40,620 nucleotides of DNA from Bacillus sp. SD088 (GCF_017355205.1 NZ_JADIJK010000035.1:1-40620); one strand, 5' to 3'; positions 24,530 through 34,706 are shown, counted from the stretch's first letter. Notes: generated from the sequence alone by a model not told the origin. Numbers and translations: made by a program.

Positions 24530-25479
24530 GTGAAATTTCCTTCTGAGTCACTGGTTCTACAAGCTTTACAGTCTACTTTACATCGATTATCTCCACGTCA
24601 TCCCCAGTATCCACTCATTTTGCAAAAACTCCGTTCCAAAGAAGCTGGTATTGCTGGTAAAAAAGAGTGCAGGACATCTTCCGCAAAACGATCTTCCCTA
24701 GTGAAAACCGCGTTTTCCATGATTTATCTCTCCAGACAAGTACTACTTTTCAAATGGATAGTATTTTTCTCACAGAAGCATTTGCCACCATAGTCGAGGT
24801 GAAGAATATTGCCGGAACCCTATCCTTTAAAGAGCATCCACCTCAATTAATTCGTGAAAAGGCAACAGGAGAGATAGATAGTTTTGAAAGCCCTGCTAGT
24901 CAAGTAGCCCGGTATGTGGAGTTATTTCAGGAGTGGCTTGAGCAGCGAAATATACAACTCCCTATCTTTGGCGTTGTCGTCCTTGCTTATCCAAAGCAAA
25001 TTGTGAAAGAGCCACCCAAAACATGTAAGGTTATTTTTCCAAATTTGATCCCCTCATATATTAAGAGTCTTAAGTCTTTTCCTCATAAAATCGGTTTACA
25101 CACTTTAGATGCATTAGCTACTGACTTATTAAACAGTCATAAAGAGTATATCCCCAAGCCGATTTGTGAAAGTTACTCCATTCCAAAGGAAGATATCCAA
25201 CCAGGTGTAAGGTGTCCAGCGTGCGGATTTATCGGTATGTTGAAAATCCCACGATCTTGGCACTGTCCTCATTGCCTAACAAATGATGCCTCTGCTCATA
25301 TCTCAACCGTCAAAGATTGGTTCTTAATAATGGGGAGAAACATGAGCAATCGTGAGTGTCGAGCGTTTTTACAGCTAGAAGAGGATCGATATTCGGCCAT
25401 GCGTCTTTTAAAATCTATGAACCTTCCAAGCTCTGGCACCTTTCGAGACCGCACCTACCAATATAACTTTTTCAATTAA
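24530..25479 (+). pseudogene. NERD-domain nuclease-related protein, frameshifted
   Basis: Frame one, from GTG 24530, reads LQKLRSKEAGIAGKK. The protein then continues in another frame as RVQDIFRKTIFPSENRVFHD, LSLQTSTTFQMDSIFL, EVKNIAGTLSF and so on to TAA 25479. The junction is GGT-AAAAAA-GAG near 24657-24668; one more A restores a single frame of about 317 aa. The NERD motifs (GIAGE..., FHDL, QMDSIFL, EVKN) and a C-terminal zinc ribbon (CPACGFIG...CPHC) are otherwise intact. NERD proteins are presumed nucleases of unknown role. The error is in a homopolymer, so sequencing error, slippage or true inactivation are all possible. It is convergent with spsE. Confidence 0.8.
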
Positions 25480-25491
25480 ATTTAAGCTGCT

Positions 25492-25631
25492 AATTTGCCT
25501 ATCCGCTCGTAAATTTGCCTATCCGCTCGTAAATTTGCCTATCCGCTCGTAAATTTGCCTATCCGCTCGTAAATTTGCCTATCCGCTCGTAAATTTGCCT
25601 ATCCGCTCGTAAATTTGCCTATCCGCTCGTA
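25492..25631. repeat. Seven tandem copies of a 20-bp unit
   Basis: The unit AATTTGCCTATCCGCTCGTA is repeated seven times, identical apart from the first copy's 5' edge, between the convergent NERD gene and spsE. The unit length is not a multiple of 3 and it lies after both stops, so it is not coding. Perfect identity implies recent expansion. Confidence 0.95.
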
Positions 25632-25658
25632 AAAGGCTGCCCAAGCGGGCAGCCTTTT
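25632..25658. terminator. Bidirectional terminator between NERD gene and spsE
   Basis: AAAAGGCTGCCC, 4-base loop, GGGCAGCCTTTT forms a strong stem with A-run and T-run on both sides. It abuts the spsE stop. Confidence 0.9.
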
Positions 25659-26709
25659 ACATAAATAAATCCCAACTAAGTGGCGTTCCTGCTGATGAAT
25701 GTTTGCTAATTTTCTTGCCTAAGAGAAGATCGATGTATTTAGGGGATAAGCCTGCTCCCGGTCGGATCGCTCGCAGGTTTTCTTTTGTGAACGTATCTCC
25801 CGCTTTCATGTCTTGGGTAATATAGAGAGATCTGCGAAATTGCCGTGATTTTTCTTCGTCTTCGGTTGGACCGTACTGGATCTTTCCGATCGCCTGCCAT
25901 GCTCGTTCCGTCTCGACAACAAGGGTTCGGAATTCCTCAGGCTCCAGAGAAAAGGCGGAATCCACGCCCCCTTCCGCACGTGATAATGTAAAATGCTTTT
26001 CAATCACAGTCCCTCCCATTGCAACACTGGCAACGGCGACTCCACTTCCTAATGTATGGTCTGATAAACCGACTTCACAACCAAAGAGTTCCCTCATATG
26101 AGGAATTGTGGCAATATTTGAGTTGGTTGGTTCTGCTGGATAGGTGCTCGTGCATTTTAATAGAATTAAATCTTTACAGCCTGCGTCCCGCGCTGTCTGA
26201 ACAGCTTCATCTAATTCTGCGATCGAGGCCATTCCTGTCGAAATAATTAACGGTTTTCCAGTAGCAGCCACTTTCCGGATCAAGGGAAGATCATTATTTT
26301 CGAAAGAAGCAATCTTGTAACAAGGAACAGCTAGTGTTTCCAGAAAGTCGACCGCCGTTTCATCAAAAGGCGTGCTAAAAGGAATCATCCCTAATCTTTT
26401 ACATTGATCAAAGATTGGTTGATGCCATTCCCATGGTGTATAGGCTTCTCCATATAATTCATATAGCGTTTTTCCGGCCCACATATTCTCTTTATCATCA
26501 ACAAAAAAATCCCCTGCGCGAATGTCTAATGTCATCGTATCAGGTGTGTATGTTTGGATTTTTAATCCATGAGCACCTGCCTTTGCGGCTGCTTCCACAA
26601 TCGCAAGTGCACGATCGAGCGATTGGTTATGATTGCCTGACATCTCTGCGATTATAAATGGCGGCTCCCCGACGCCGATCTTCATTTCATTCAATACAAT
26701 CTCACTCAT
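25657..26709 (-). CDS. spsE: Pseudaminic acid synthase-type NeuB enzyme (SpsE)
   Basis: 350 aa. NeuB TIM barrel (about 1-280: PPFIIAEMSGNHNQSLDRAL, PFSTPFDETAVDFLE, LKCTSTYPAEP, GLSDHTLG, VIEKHFTLSR) followed by a SAF/antifreeze-like domain (about 290-350). It condenses phosphoenolpyruvate with a 6-deoxy-diacetamido sugar to give pseudaminic acid. The start ATG 26709 overlaps spsD by 4 bp. It is last in the minus-strand run spsC-F-G-D-E. Confidence 0.9.
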   Translation of the reverse strand: MSEIVLNEMKIGVGEPPFIIAEMSGNHNQSLDRALAIVEAAAKAGAHGLKIQTYTPDTMTLDIRAGDFFVDDKENMWAGKTLYELYGEAYTPWEWHQPIFDQCKRLGMIPFSTPFDETAVDFLETLAVPCYKIASFENNDLPLIRKVAATGKPLIISTGMASIAELDEAVQTARDAGCKDLILLKCTSTYPAEPTNSNIATIPHMRELFGCEVGLSDHTLGSGVAVASVAMGGTVIEKHFTLSRAEGGVDSAFSLEPEEFRTLVVETERAWQAIGKIQYGPTEDEEKSRQFRRSLYITQDMKAGDTFTKENLRAIRPGAGLSPKYIDLLLGKKISKHSSAGTPLSWDLFM

Positions 26710-27260
26710 ATGATCCTTCCTTCTATTTGTTTTAATATATCAACTCGCTTCTCATTCCAATCTTTCGGAAATAACGACATGAGGATAACATCAACCGATT
26801 GGTTTTCTTTCAGGATATGCTCTTTTAAGTTTCCTTCTACGTGAAAACCTAGTTTTTTATGATAGTGAATACTCTTTGCATTGATGGATAGAACTTCGGC
26901 GCAAAGCTTTCGAACAGATAACTGTTGAAAAATATACTCAATCGCTAAATATCCCATGAGCTTTCCGATACCTCTTGGGGCCTGAGGCTCTCCAATATAA
27001 AAACCCCATTCCGCTCGCTTATTTTGTTCATCTAAACTTATTTGCACAACACCCATCGGCTGTTCATCAAAATAAAAAACTTTCACCTGTTTCGTATGAT
27101 CAGCTTGAATGCCTGCAAACCACTTATGGTGCTGTTCGAATGTGATCTCCTCATCTTGGTACATAACGGAGCGTACAGAGAATTGATTCCGCCAAGCTAA
27201 AACTAATTCTAACTGAGAAGGGCTCATTTCTTTTAATGATGACCGTTTGACAAGATTCAT
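26706..27260 (-). CDS. spsD: PseH-type N-acetyltransferase (SpsD)
   Basis: 184-aa GNAT protein: LVLAWRNQFSVRSVMYQDEE, GVVQISLDEQNKRAEWGFYI and RGIGKLMGYLAIEYIF with an acetyl-CoA loop (APRGIGKLMG). In the pseudaminic pathway this enzyme acetylates the 4-amino group of the UDP-sugar. ATGA-type overlaps with spsG and spsE place it in the coupled operon. Confidence 0.85.
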   Translation of the reverse strand: MNLVKRSSLKEMSPSQLELVLAWRNQFSVRSVMYQDEEITFEQHHKWFAGIQADHTKQVKVFYFDEQPMGVVQISLDEQNKRAEWGFYIGEPQAPRGIGKLMGYLAIEYIFQQLSVRKLCAEVLSINAKSIHYHKKLGFHVEGNLKEHILKENQSVDVILMSLFPKDWNEKRVDILKQIEGRII

Positions 27261-28342
27261 TTTAACGCCTCCAAAATTGCCGCGCGAACAGGGTAGGTTC
27301 GAACCCGTTCTTTATCCATAAATCGAAGGGATTTTTTAGACATTTCCTGAATAATATGCGGATGTTTACGTAGATTTTCTAAGGTCTTTTTCAGAGTGAT
27401 TTCTATTGTATGGGGATGACTTCCTAAACTGATCGTAAGTCCTTCTTTTTCAATATTCTTCGTGAGTTCCAGCTGATTATCGGCCGTGACAACGGTTAGG
27501 GAAGGCAATCCAAGAAAAATCCGCTCCCATGTCGTTGCCCCTCCTGCTCCGATGGCAAGATCCGCTTGCTTCATCAGCTGTGCCATATAATCAATCTGGC
27601 AATAATACACATACCCTTCTCTTTCACGACATTTCTTTTTAATTTGTGTCCTTTCAGGATTGGACATCCCGACAACGACATGGATATGACAATTTTGAAA
27701 TGAGATCTTTTGCAGGATATCTACCGTTTTAAATGTTAAATACTGTGGATCCGAGCCCCCGAAAAACACAAGTATGTTTTTTATATCGCCTTTTCTGATC
27801 TGAATATTATTTGCCATCTCGATAAATTCATCTCTTAATAGTAGGTAATCAGTTCCCAATAATTGCTTGCAGCTTGCTGGAACTAATTCTTTATAGCGTC
27901 CTGGATAATTTTGAATGTTTTGATCAAGTAAGATGTTACAATCATGCCTTCGATCTGCTAAATCATCAATCACCATTAAGTGTTTAACATACCTTTTTAT
28001 CATCCGTTCCCAGTTTGCGTCTAATCCATAATGATCGACTATAAGGAGGTCAATCGATCGCGCTCCCAGTCTTTCGAAAACTTCACTAAAATCCCTCTGC
28101 CAATTTTCTCGATACCAGTCATACTCACTTTGATGTATAGATAGATCGATAGAACTTAATTTCTCCACTTGGATATCCTGATCTTGAATATACGAAATTA
28201 AGTTACCGCTCAATTCTCGACAAATAAAGGTAATCTGAACATGATCGGAGATGGCTTGCAGTTGTTTCGCTAAAGTTAAACAACGCATCATATGGCCGGT
28301 TCCAATTTGTTCAGACGCATCAACTCGAAAAATAATATTCAT
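27257..28342 (-). CDS. spsG: PseG-type UDP-sugar hydrolase (SpsG)
   Basis: 361 aa. N-terminal FRVDASEQIGTGHMMRCLTL contains the His of the GxGHxxR motif. LIVDHYGLDANWE and VFFGGSDPQYLTFKT follow, then the GT28-like GAGGATTWERIFLGLPSLTV. It removes UDP from the diacetamido-trideoxy-altropyranose precursor. It overlaps spsD by 4 bp and lies 17 bases after spsF. Confidence 0.9.
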   Translation of the reverse strand: MNIIFRVDASEQIGTGHMMRCLTLAKQLQAISDHVQITFICRELSGNLISYIQDQDIQVEKLSSIDLSIHQSEYDWYRENWQRDFSEVFERLGARSIDLLIVDHYGLDANWERMIKRYVKHLMVIDDLADRRHDCNILLDQNIQNYPGRYKELVPASCKQLLGTDYLLLRDEFIEMANNIQIRKGDIKNILVFFGGSDPQYLTFKTVDILQKISFQNCHIHVVVGMSNPERTQIKKKCREREGYVYYCQIDYMAQLMKQADLAIGAGGATTWERIFLGLPSLTVVTADNQLELTKNIEKEGLTISLGSHPHTIEITLKKTLENLRKHPHIIQEMSKKSLRFMDKERVRTYPVRAAILEALK

Positions 28343-28359
28343 CTATTTCACAACCTCAT

Positions 28360-29085
28360 TTATTTTTGTTTGATATGACGATTGATTTCTCGCCACTCCG
28401 GGTTCATCTGAATGAGGGTAAGCACATCTTCCATTGTGTAATCTGGTTGGTGAGGATAGAACGACTCAATGATCTTTTTTATGAGCTTAAAATCCTCCCA
28501 TGTGTCTACGGTCCAGCGATGTTCACTTTGATCTTGGCTATTTTCCACATTCAACAGCTTAAACTGCTTAGGATGCTGGTATAGATAACTCGTGACATGC
28601 TCCCGATCACTTTTTTGCTTCGCCAGTTGATGACATTTTGTTAATGCATCATAGGAAAACACTTCAATATCCATCCCTCTTGGAAATGTCCGTTTGAGCA
28701 CATTGGACACATAATCATAATGATTTGGCTCCGCACAATACCTTTGAATCACTTGATCGATTATGTTTGGATCAATCAGTGGACAATCAGAGGTTAGTCG
28801 AATAATGACATCTGCCTGATAATAAAAGGCCGCTGCAAAATAGCGAGATAGCACATCTTCTTCAGATCCTCTAAACACCGGAACACCGAGTTTCTCACAT
28901 AGTTTTACAATCGCCTTATCCTGATCTTTCGTTGTCGTGGCTACAACATAACCATCCAGCTCATTCGCCTTTGCAATTCTTTCAAGTTGATATTCTAGTA
29001 ATGACCTATTTAAAACTTTCTTGAGCACCTTTCCCGGCAGCCGTGTCGATCCCATTCTCGCCTGAATAATAGCTACTTTTCTCAT
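28360..29085 (-). CDS. spsF: CMP-sugar cytidylyltransferase (SpsF/PseF)
   Basis: 241 aa: IIQARMGSTRLPGKVLKKV is the nucleotide-binding signature of SpsF-type cytidylyltransferases, followed by RLTSDCPLIDP and an FPRGMDIEVFSYDAL segment. It activates pseudaminic acid with CMP before transfer. The gene starts 1 base after the spsC stop and shares the operon. Confidence 0.9.
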   Translation of the reverse strand: MRKVAIIQARMGSTRLPGKVLKKVLNRSLLEYQLERIAKANELDGYVVATTTKDQDKAIVKLCEKLGVPVFRGSEEDVLSRYFAAAFYYQADVIIRLTSDCPLIDPNIIDQVIQRYCAEPNHYDYVSNVLKRTFPRGMDIEVFSYDALTKCHQLAKQKSDREHVTSYLYQHPKQFKLLNVENSQDQSEHRWTVDTWEDFKLIKKIIESFYPHQPDYTMEDVLTLIQMNPEWREINRHIKQK

Positions 29086-29086
29086 T

Positions 29087-30274
29087 TTATATCCTCTTAT
29101 ATCTTTGAATCGTTCTATTTACAGCCGCAATCACGTACTGCACATCTTCATTGGTCATCGCTGGATATAATGGGACCGTGATAAACTCTTCATATACCTT
29201 TTCTGCGACAGGACAAAGCCCTTGTTGAAATCCAAGGTCCTGATAATAAGGAAATAAATAAATCGGGATATAGTGAACGTTCACACCAATATTTTGTTCT
29301 ATCAATTCAGTAAAAATTGTTTTACGATCAACGCGTACTGCATCAGAATTGATACGGAGAACAAATAAATGCCAACTCGATTGTCCATCGATCTGTTGGA
29401 ATGGAAGAATCAGCTCCTTATGGCCCTTCCATGCATCCTGATAGATGGCAGCAATTTCACGTCTCCTGGAAATAAATCTATCCAATTTGTTTAACTGGCT
29501 ATTTCCTAAGGCCGCCTGGATATCGGTTATACGATAATTAAAGCCTAAATCCTGCATTTCATAATACCAAGGCCCGTGATCTACCTGCATTTTCCCCCGG
29601 TCCCGCGTAATACCATGGGAGCGAAATTGACATAATTTCTCGTAATACTCCTTATGATTGGTTGTAATCATGCCGCCTTCCCCTGTTGTAATATGCTTGA
29701 CAGGATGAAAGCTAAACATCGTCATATCACTTATCGACCCAATTCTTTTTCCTTTATACGTACTTCCTAATGCATGCGCCGCATCTTCAATGACCACCAG
29801 ATTATTTTCTCGCGCGATCGCGATGATTTCATCCAATGCAGCAGGCTGTCCGGTAAAATCCACCGGTATAATCGCCTTAGTCTTCTTTGTGATCTTCTTC
29901 TTTATTTCCTTCGGATCGATATTGTAGGTCCGTTCATCAACATCAGCAAAAACAGGCTTTCCACCTTGATAAAGGATACAATTAGCACTAGCCGCAAAAG
30001 TTAAAGGAGTGGTAATAACTTCATCTCCTAATTGAACCCCCGCCGCATAGCATGCTGCATGTAAGGCTGCTGTACCATTTGAGAAAGCAACAGCATACTT
30101 CGCCCCAACATATTCCGCGATTCTCTTTTCAAACCGCTCGATTTCCGGCCCAGTGGTTACATAATCACTTTTTAGAACATTGATAACAGCCTGAATATCA
30201 TCCCCATCGATACTTTGTTTGCCATATGGTAATAAGGACTGACGAACAGGTCGCATCTCCGATGAGTGACTCAT
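29087..30274 (-). CDS. spsC: PseC-type PLP aminotransferase (SpsC)
   Basis: 395 aa of the DegT/DnrJ/EryC1 family: YVGAKYAVAFSNGTAALHAA, VIEDAAHALGSTYKG and FSFHPVKHITTGEGG with the PLP lysine. It puts an amino group on C4 of the UDP-4-keto sugar. ATG 30274 is chosen because GGAG lies close upstream and it overlaps the TGA of the epimerase gene (ATGA); a longer frame to 30298 has no site. Confidence 0.92.
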   Translation of the reverse strand: MSHSSEMRPVRQSLLPYGKQSIDGDDIQAVINVLKSDYVTTGPEIERFEKRIAEYVGAKYAVAFSNGTAALHAACYAAGVQLGDEVITTPLTFAASANCILYQGGKPVFADVDERTYNIDPKEIKKKITKKTKAIIPVDFTGQPAALDEIIAIARENNLVVIEDAAHALGSTYKGKRIGSISDMTMFSFHPVKHITTGEGGMITTNHKEYYEKLCQFRSHGITRDRGKMQVDHGPWYYEMQDLGFNYRITDIQAALGNSQLNKLDRFISRRREIAAIYQDAWKGHKELILPFQQIDGQSSWHLFVLRINSDAVRVDRKTIFTELIEQNIGVNVHYIPIYLFPYYQDLGFQQGLCPVAEKVYEEFITVPLYPAMTNEDVQYVIAAVNRTIQRYKRI

Positions 30275-31218
30275 GATTCTCCAGACTCCTTTATCCACTG
30301 ACTTGTTCTTTTGATTCCTTCTTCTAAGGAAACTTTAGGTTTCCAGTTTAAAAGTTTTTTAGCTTTTTCATAGTTACAAAGCAATTTAGGGATTTCACTT
30401 TGGGGATGAATATGTTCCACATGCTGAACTTGCGCTGGATTTTTTGCGATCAACAAAGCTAAATCATTAATCGCTATATCACGTCCCGTTCCAGCGTTAA
30501 TAATTTCACCATTAGCCTGCGAGGAATACCCTGCTGTTACAACAAAGTCGGCACAATCCTCCACATATAATAGATCCCTCGTTTGCGTTCCATCTCCATA
30601 AATCTTTAGGGGGCTTCCATCCAACTGATTATGAATAAAGATCGCTACGACCCCTCCTTCTCCACCTGTTTTTTGAAAAGGACCATAAGTATTAAAGGGA
30701 CGAACAACGACAACAGGCAAGTTATACGCATAGTAATACGACAGCACCATATTTTCAGCCGCTATTTTTGCACCTGCATAAGGAGAAGCTGGTTTAATTG
30801 GATCTAACTCAGTAATTCCATTTGCGTTAGAAGCTTGGTCATAGACCATACATGTACTCATAAAAACAAGCCTTGTTTTGTATTCCTTACACAATTCTAG
30901 TAAATGGAAAGTTCCAATTGTATCATTCTCGAACGTTGTCCTTGGGTCATCAATACTATCCTGAACATTAATACTCGCAGCTAAGTGGTAACAAATATCA
31001 AAATCTGTCTTCCTAAATAACTCCTTCAGTATCTCCTTATCTTTAATATCCCCCTCCGTAAATCCTTTGAAATGATCAGAGTGGATAAATTCTTCTATAT
31101 TGGTTGTACTAGAATTAGCTAAATTATCGATCACCCATACATCATGCTGATCTTCTAATAATTTTCTTGTCACCCATCTTCCAATAAACCCTGTACCACC
31201 TGTCACTAAAATGTTCAT
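30271..31218 (-). CDS. NAD-dependent sugar epimerase/dehydratase (SDR)
   Basis: 315 aa from ATG 31218, where AAAGGAG lies 8 bases upstream; the frame stays open upstream only because it runs into a repeat element. MNILVTGGTGFIGRWVTRKL gives the Rossmann GxxGxxG, YHLAASINVQDS, FMSTCMVYDQ and SPYAGAKIAAENMV (YxxxK) the catalytic parts, and VRPFNTYGPFQKTGGEGGVV the substrate loop. It is an extended SDR acting on a nucleotide sugar. It lies between PseB-like and SpsC genes, so it may offer a second 4-keto sugar or a 4-epimer; the exact substrate is not decided by sequence. Confidence 0.82.
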   Translation of the reverse strand: MNILVTGGTGFIGRWVTRKLLEDQHDVWVIDNLANSSTTNIEEFIHSDHFKGFTEGDIKDKEILKELFRKTDFDICYHLAASINVQDSIDDPRTTFENDTIGTFHLLELCKEYKTRLVFMSTCMVYDQASNANGITELDPIKPASPYAGAKIAAENMVLSYYYAYNLPVVVVRPFNTYGPFQKTGGEGGVVAIFIHNQLDGSPLKIYGDGTQTRDLLYVEDCADFVVTAGYSSQANGEIINAGTGRDIAINDLALLIAKNPAQVQHVEHIHPQSEIPKLLCNYEKAKKLLNWKPKVSLEEGIKRTSQWIKESGES

Positions 31219-31241
31219 CCTCTCGGCTCCTTTCATAGGAT

Positions 31242-31446
31242 GTTCAAAAAGTCCGGTAAAAATGATGCTACGAGATACATGATCTTCGACTAAGTACCGA
31301 CACGTCCAGTGGGCAACGTCGAAGTCAACACATCCCGTGCAAGTCCGCCTCGAACTTTCGATGTACACGATGTACTAGTGTCGGTCGTTTGCGATTGACA
31401 TCAACGCCTTTAGCCGACTTGGTCCTTTTTATCCTCCTTTTTGAAC
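31242..31446. mobile_element. MITE-like 205-bp repeat with terminal inverted repeats
   Basis: GTTCAAAAAG (31242-31251) and CTTTTTGAAC (31437-31446) are perfect inverted ends, and the inverted match continues imperfectly for about 22 bp (xCxGxxAAAAAxG). The interior has no gene and is more GC-rich than the flanks. The sequence resembles a dispersed element I associate with thermotolerant Bacillaceae. It lies between pseB-like and SDR genes of one operon, so transcripts must read through it. Confidence 0.65.
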
Positions 31447-31453
31447 CACAGTT

Positions 31454-32458
31454 TCAGATTAATTCTTCCTGTAAAATCAATCTTCTAAGTTCCTCGATCT
31501 CAATTGGTTTTGGATCACCAGATTGATAGTTTCCGGGTTTTGCCTTTTCCCCATTTTTATATTGTGGTAGTGGCTTGAATGGAGAAGGGATAATAAACAT
31601 ATTCGGCAGTTCAATCGCATAAAGAGATTCATCATACGTCATTAACTCTTCATATTGCTTTTCGCCTGGCCGTAAGCCAATTTCTTTGAGTTTGATCTCC
31701 TCTAGCGGGATCGCATACTTATTCGCCACTTCTTCCTTCAATACTTGCACAAGATCCCCTAATGAGATGACGGGCATTTTTAAAATAAAGGTCTCCCCAC
31801 CTTTTGCTACTTTCATTGCTTCGATTGTAAGAGTTGTAGCTTGGTCCAAGGTCATCATAAACCGACTCATCCTTTGATCTGTCACCGTCATTTCCCGATT
31901 CTCAAGGATTTGTTTTTTAAATAATGGAATCACTGAACCCCTTGCCCCCATTACATTTCCGAAACGCACACTAGCGAAAATCGTTTTACCCGACCCTTTT
32001 GAATACTCGGCAGATGTGATCAATTTTTCTGCGGTTAGTTTTGTCGCTCCATAATTATTTGTTGGGGAAATAGCTTTATCTGTACTTGTAAAAATCACCC
32101 TTTTCACCTTTTGGGCAAGCGCTGCTTTGATCACATTGTAGGTGCCGATGATATTCGTGAGAACCGCTTCAAATGGATTATATTCACAGAAGGATACATG
32201 CTTCATGGCTGCAGTATGGAAGACGTAATCAATTTCCTCCATCGCACTCTCTACACGGTCATAGCTTCGTACATCCCCAATCAAAAAGCGAAGCCTGGTA
32301 TCGCCAGCAAACTGATTTTGCATAAGAAATTGTTTCTGTTCATCCCTACTGAAGATCCGGATGACTTGTGGGTCTTCTTGAAGGATTTTTTTTAATAGAC
32401 TTTGACCAATTGTGCCTGTTCCACCAATAATTAACACTTTCTTTCCTCGGAAAAACAT
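31454..32458 (-). CDS. PseB/SpsM-like UDP-GlcNAc 4,6-dehydratase
   Basis: 334-aa SDR: FRGKKVLIIGGTGTIGQSLL, HTAAMKHVSFCEYNP, FTSTDKAISPTNNYGATKLT (YxxxK), SVRFGNVMGARGSVIP and a GLRPGEKQYEEL tail. The TDK...NNYGATK and RPGEK motifs are those of inverting UDP-GlcNAc 4,6-dehydratases that start pseudaminic acid synthesis; B. subtilis SpsM belongs to the same family. It lies 6 bases after spsB and upstream of the SDR and spsC. It supplies the 4-keto sugar for SpsC. Confidence 0.87.
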   Translation of the reverse strand: MFFRGKKVLIIGGTGTIGQSLLKKILQEDPQVIRIFSRDEQKQFLMQNQFAGDTRLRFLIGDVRSYDRVESAMEEIDYVFHTAAMKHVSFCEYNPFEAVLTNIIGTYNVIKAALAQKVKRVIFTSTDKAISPTNNYGATKLTAEKLITSAEYSKGSGKTIFASVRFGNVMGARGSVIPLFKKQILENREMTVTDQRMSRFMMTLDQATTLTIEAMKVAKGGETFILKMPVISLGDLVQVLKEEVANKYAIPLEEIKLKEIGLRPGEKQYEELMTYDESLYAIELPNMFIIPSPFKPLPQYKNGEKAKPGNYQSGDPKPIEIEELRRLILQEELI

Positions 32459-32464
32459 TCTCTG

Positions 32465-33868
32465 TCACACCTCTTTAACACACTTTTTTATAAAATTTTG
32501 AAGGGTAGACATGGAAGCTTGGATGGGATAGTTATTGTGGATAAATTGGTTGCGAATTTGCTTAGCATTTTTTTGATGAGTGGGAGAAGTCAAAAGGGCC
32601 GCAATGATTTCGTGTACTTCCTTTGTGGTTGTTTTAACAAGATCTCCCAATGAGTCATAATAAGGGTAGTCTCGATTGGCTGTTGGTGATTTAAAAATAA
32701 CGACAGGTCTGTCGAGCAACATGGCCTCTAATCCAACAGTTGAATTCGCCACAACAACCAGATCAGAAGCTGAAATTAAACTATATAGAGGAACTTCAGA
32801 GGTGACATATTGGATTTGCTTATACTTTTCCGCTAAAGCTTGGTAGGGATGGGTTCGATTTTTTGCTTTCTCCCATGGATGTGGTTTGATGATGATTTGA
32901 ATATCAGGAAGCTTTTCCACGATTTTTGCAATCTCTACAAACAAAGAAGAGCTATTGGGCTGGGTTGCCATGAAAATCGTCTTTTTATTTGCGTTTAAAT
33001 TTAAGTCCTTTAAAACCTGTTGCCGATTTAAATGCTTTGTTGTAAAGATCGCGTCATAACGCGGATGACCGGCAATCGCAATTTGATTGTCTGGAACTCC
33101 CTTATTTTGGTACCACTCCCTCTCATAATTTCCATAGACGACATAATGAGAAGCAAAAGCTGGTAAATAAGCCTCCTCTCCAAGAATCAGTCCATGCTGC
33201 AAGCAAAAGCTAGGGATGCCTAATGTTTGACCAATAATCGCTAAAATACGACTTGTTAATTCCTCTGTTGTTCCGACTAATATTGCCTCAATAGGATTGC
33301 TTTTTAGTACGGAATAAACCATATCAATTTTTTCAATCATTTGTGGAATGTCTTTTAGAAATCCCTTTTGAAATACTGGATTGGAAAAAGCCGGATGCTG
33401 ATGATGCGCTTGAAAAATGGCCTTAACTTTTCTCGTGAAAGACTGAGCAATTTGTGGAGAAGTCTTTATATGGTCTAACATACTGATAATGGGAATGGTA
33501 TAGAGCCCCCTCATCCTCCATCTCGTTAAAAGCAACGTAGTTTCTGGAGAAAACGCTCGATAGTTTTCCTCAGTAAAACGTAGATAATCAAAGTTCATTA
33601 ATAACTTTCCTTGCTTAGGTTGAGTGTGCGGTGATTTTCTAAGCGCTCCTAACCACTTTTCAAATCCTGGTTGGATCTCTCCCTCTTTAAAATCTTGCGA
33701 TGAATGTTGACAGAAATCCTCTGATTGCATTTCTGTCTGTAATGTTGGAGCTAAATAATGATAAAAATTACTTAAAAGCGGCAAGGGAATATTTTTATAC
33801 GTTAATGCTGAAAAAGCATCGATAAACTCCAAATTTAATAACCAATAATTCCGCAAATACACATCCAC
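32465..33868 (-). CDS. spsB: SpsB-like polysaccharide biosynthesis glycosyltransferase
   Basis: 467 aa from GTG 33868, with AAGGAGG 7 bases upstream overlapping the spsA stop; the longer frame to 33949 lies inside spsA. GT-B-like features in the C-terminal half: FCLQHGLILGEEAYLPAFAS, YGNYEREWY, IIKPHPWE and SASDLVVVANSTVGLEAML. These match the CDP-glycerol-phosphotransferase-like fold of SpsB. B. subtilis SpsB has a similar length. It acts in spore surface glycan assembly. The N-terminal half (about 1-190) is family-specific and helical. Confidence 0.82.
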   Translation of the reverse strand: MDVYLRNYWLLNLEFIDAFSALTYKNIPLPLLSNFYHYLAPTLQTEMQSEDFCQHSSQDFKEGEIQPGFEKWLGALRKSPHTQPKQGKLLMNFDYLRFTEENYRAFSPETTLLLTRWRMRGLYTIPIISMLDHIKTSPQIAQSFTRKVKAIFQAHHQHPAFSNPVFQKGFLKDIPQMIEKIDMVYSVLKSNPIEAILVGTTEELTSRILAIIGQTLGIPSFCLQHGLILGEEAYLPAFASHYVVYGNYEREWYQNKGVPDNQIAIAGHPRYDAIFTTKHLNRQQVLKDLNLNANKKTIFMATQPNSSSLFVEIAKIVEKLPDIQIIIKPHPWEKAKNRTHPYQALAEKYKQIQYVTSEVPLYSLISASDLVVVANSTVGLEAMLLDRPVVIFKSPTANRDYPYYDSLGDLVKTTTKEVHEIIAALLTSPTHQKNAKQIRNQFIHNNYPIQASMSTLQNFIKKCVKEV

Positions 33869-33872
33869 AACA

Positions 33873-34667
<795 letters not shown>

Positions 34668-34680
34668 TTATTAGGTATCA

Positions 34681-34706
34681 TACGTCATGAAGACTTATTA
34701 GTAAGT
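34681..34706 (-). promoter_or_regulatory. Possible SigK promoter of the spsA operon
   Basis: On the minus strand AC, 15 bases, CATGACGTA is one mismatch and one base of spacing away from the SigK consensus AC-N16-17-CATANNNTA. It lies about 40 bases upstream of spsA, the right place, but the match is imperfect. Confidence 0.3.

Noticed and set aside
25492-25631. CRISPR array
   Set aside because: The units are contiguous 20-bp repeats with no spacers between them and no cas genes nearby.
31219-31368. N-terminal 50-residue extension of the SDR epimerase
   Set aside because: The extension is encoded by the MITE-like repeat and the clear Shine-Dalgarno sits before ATG 31218.
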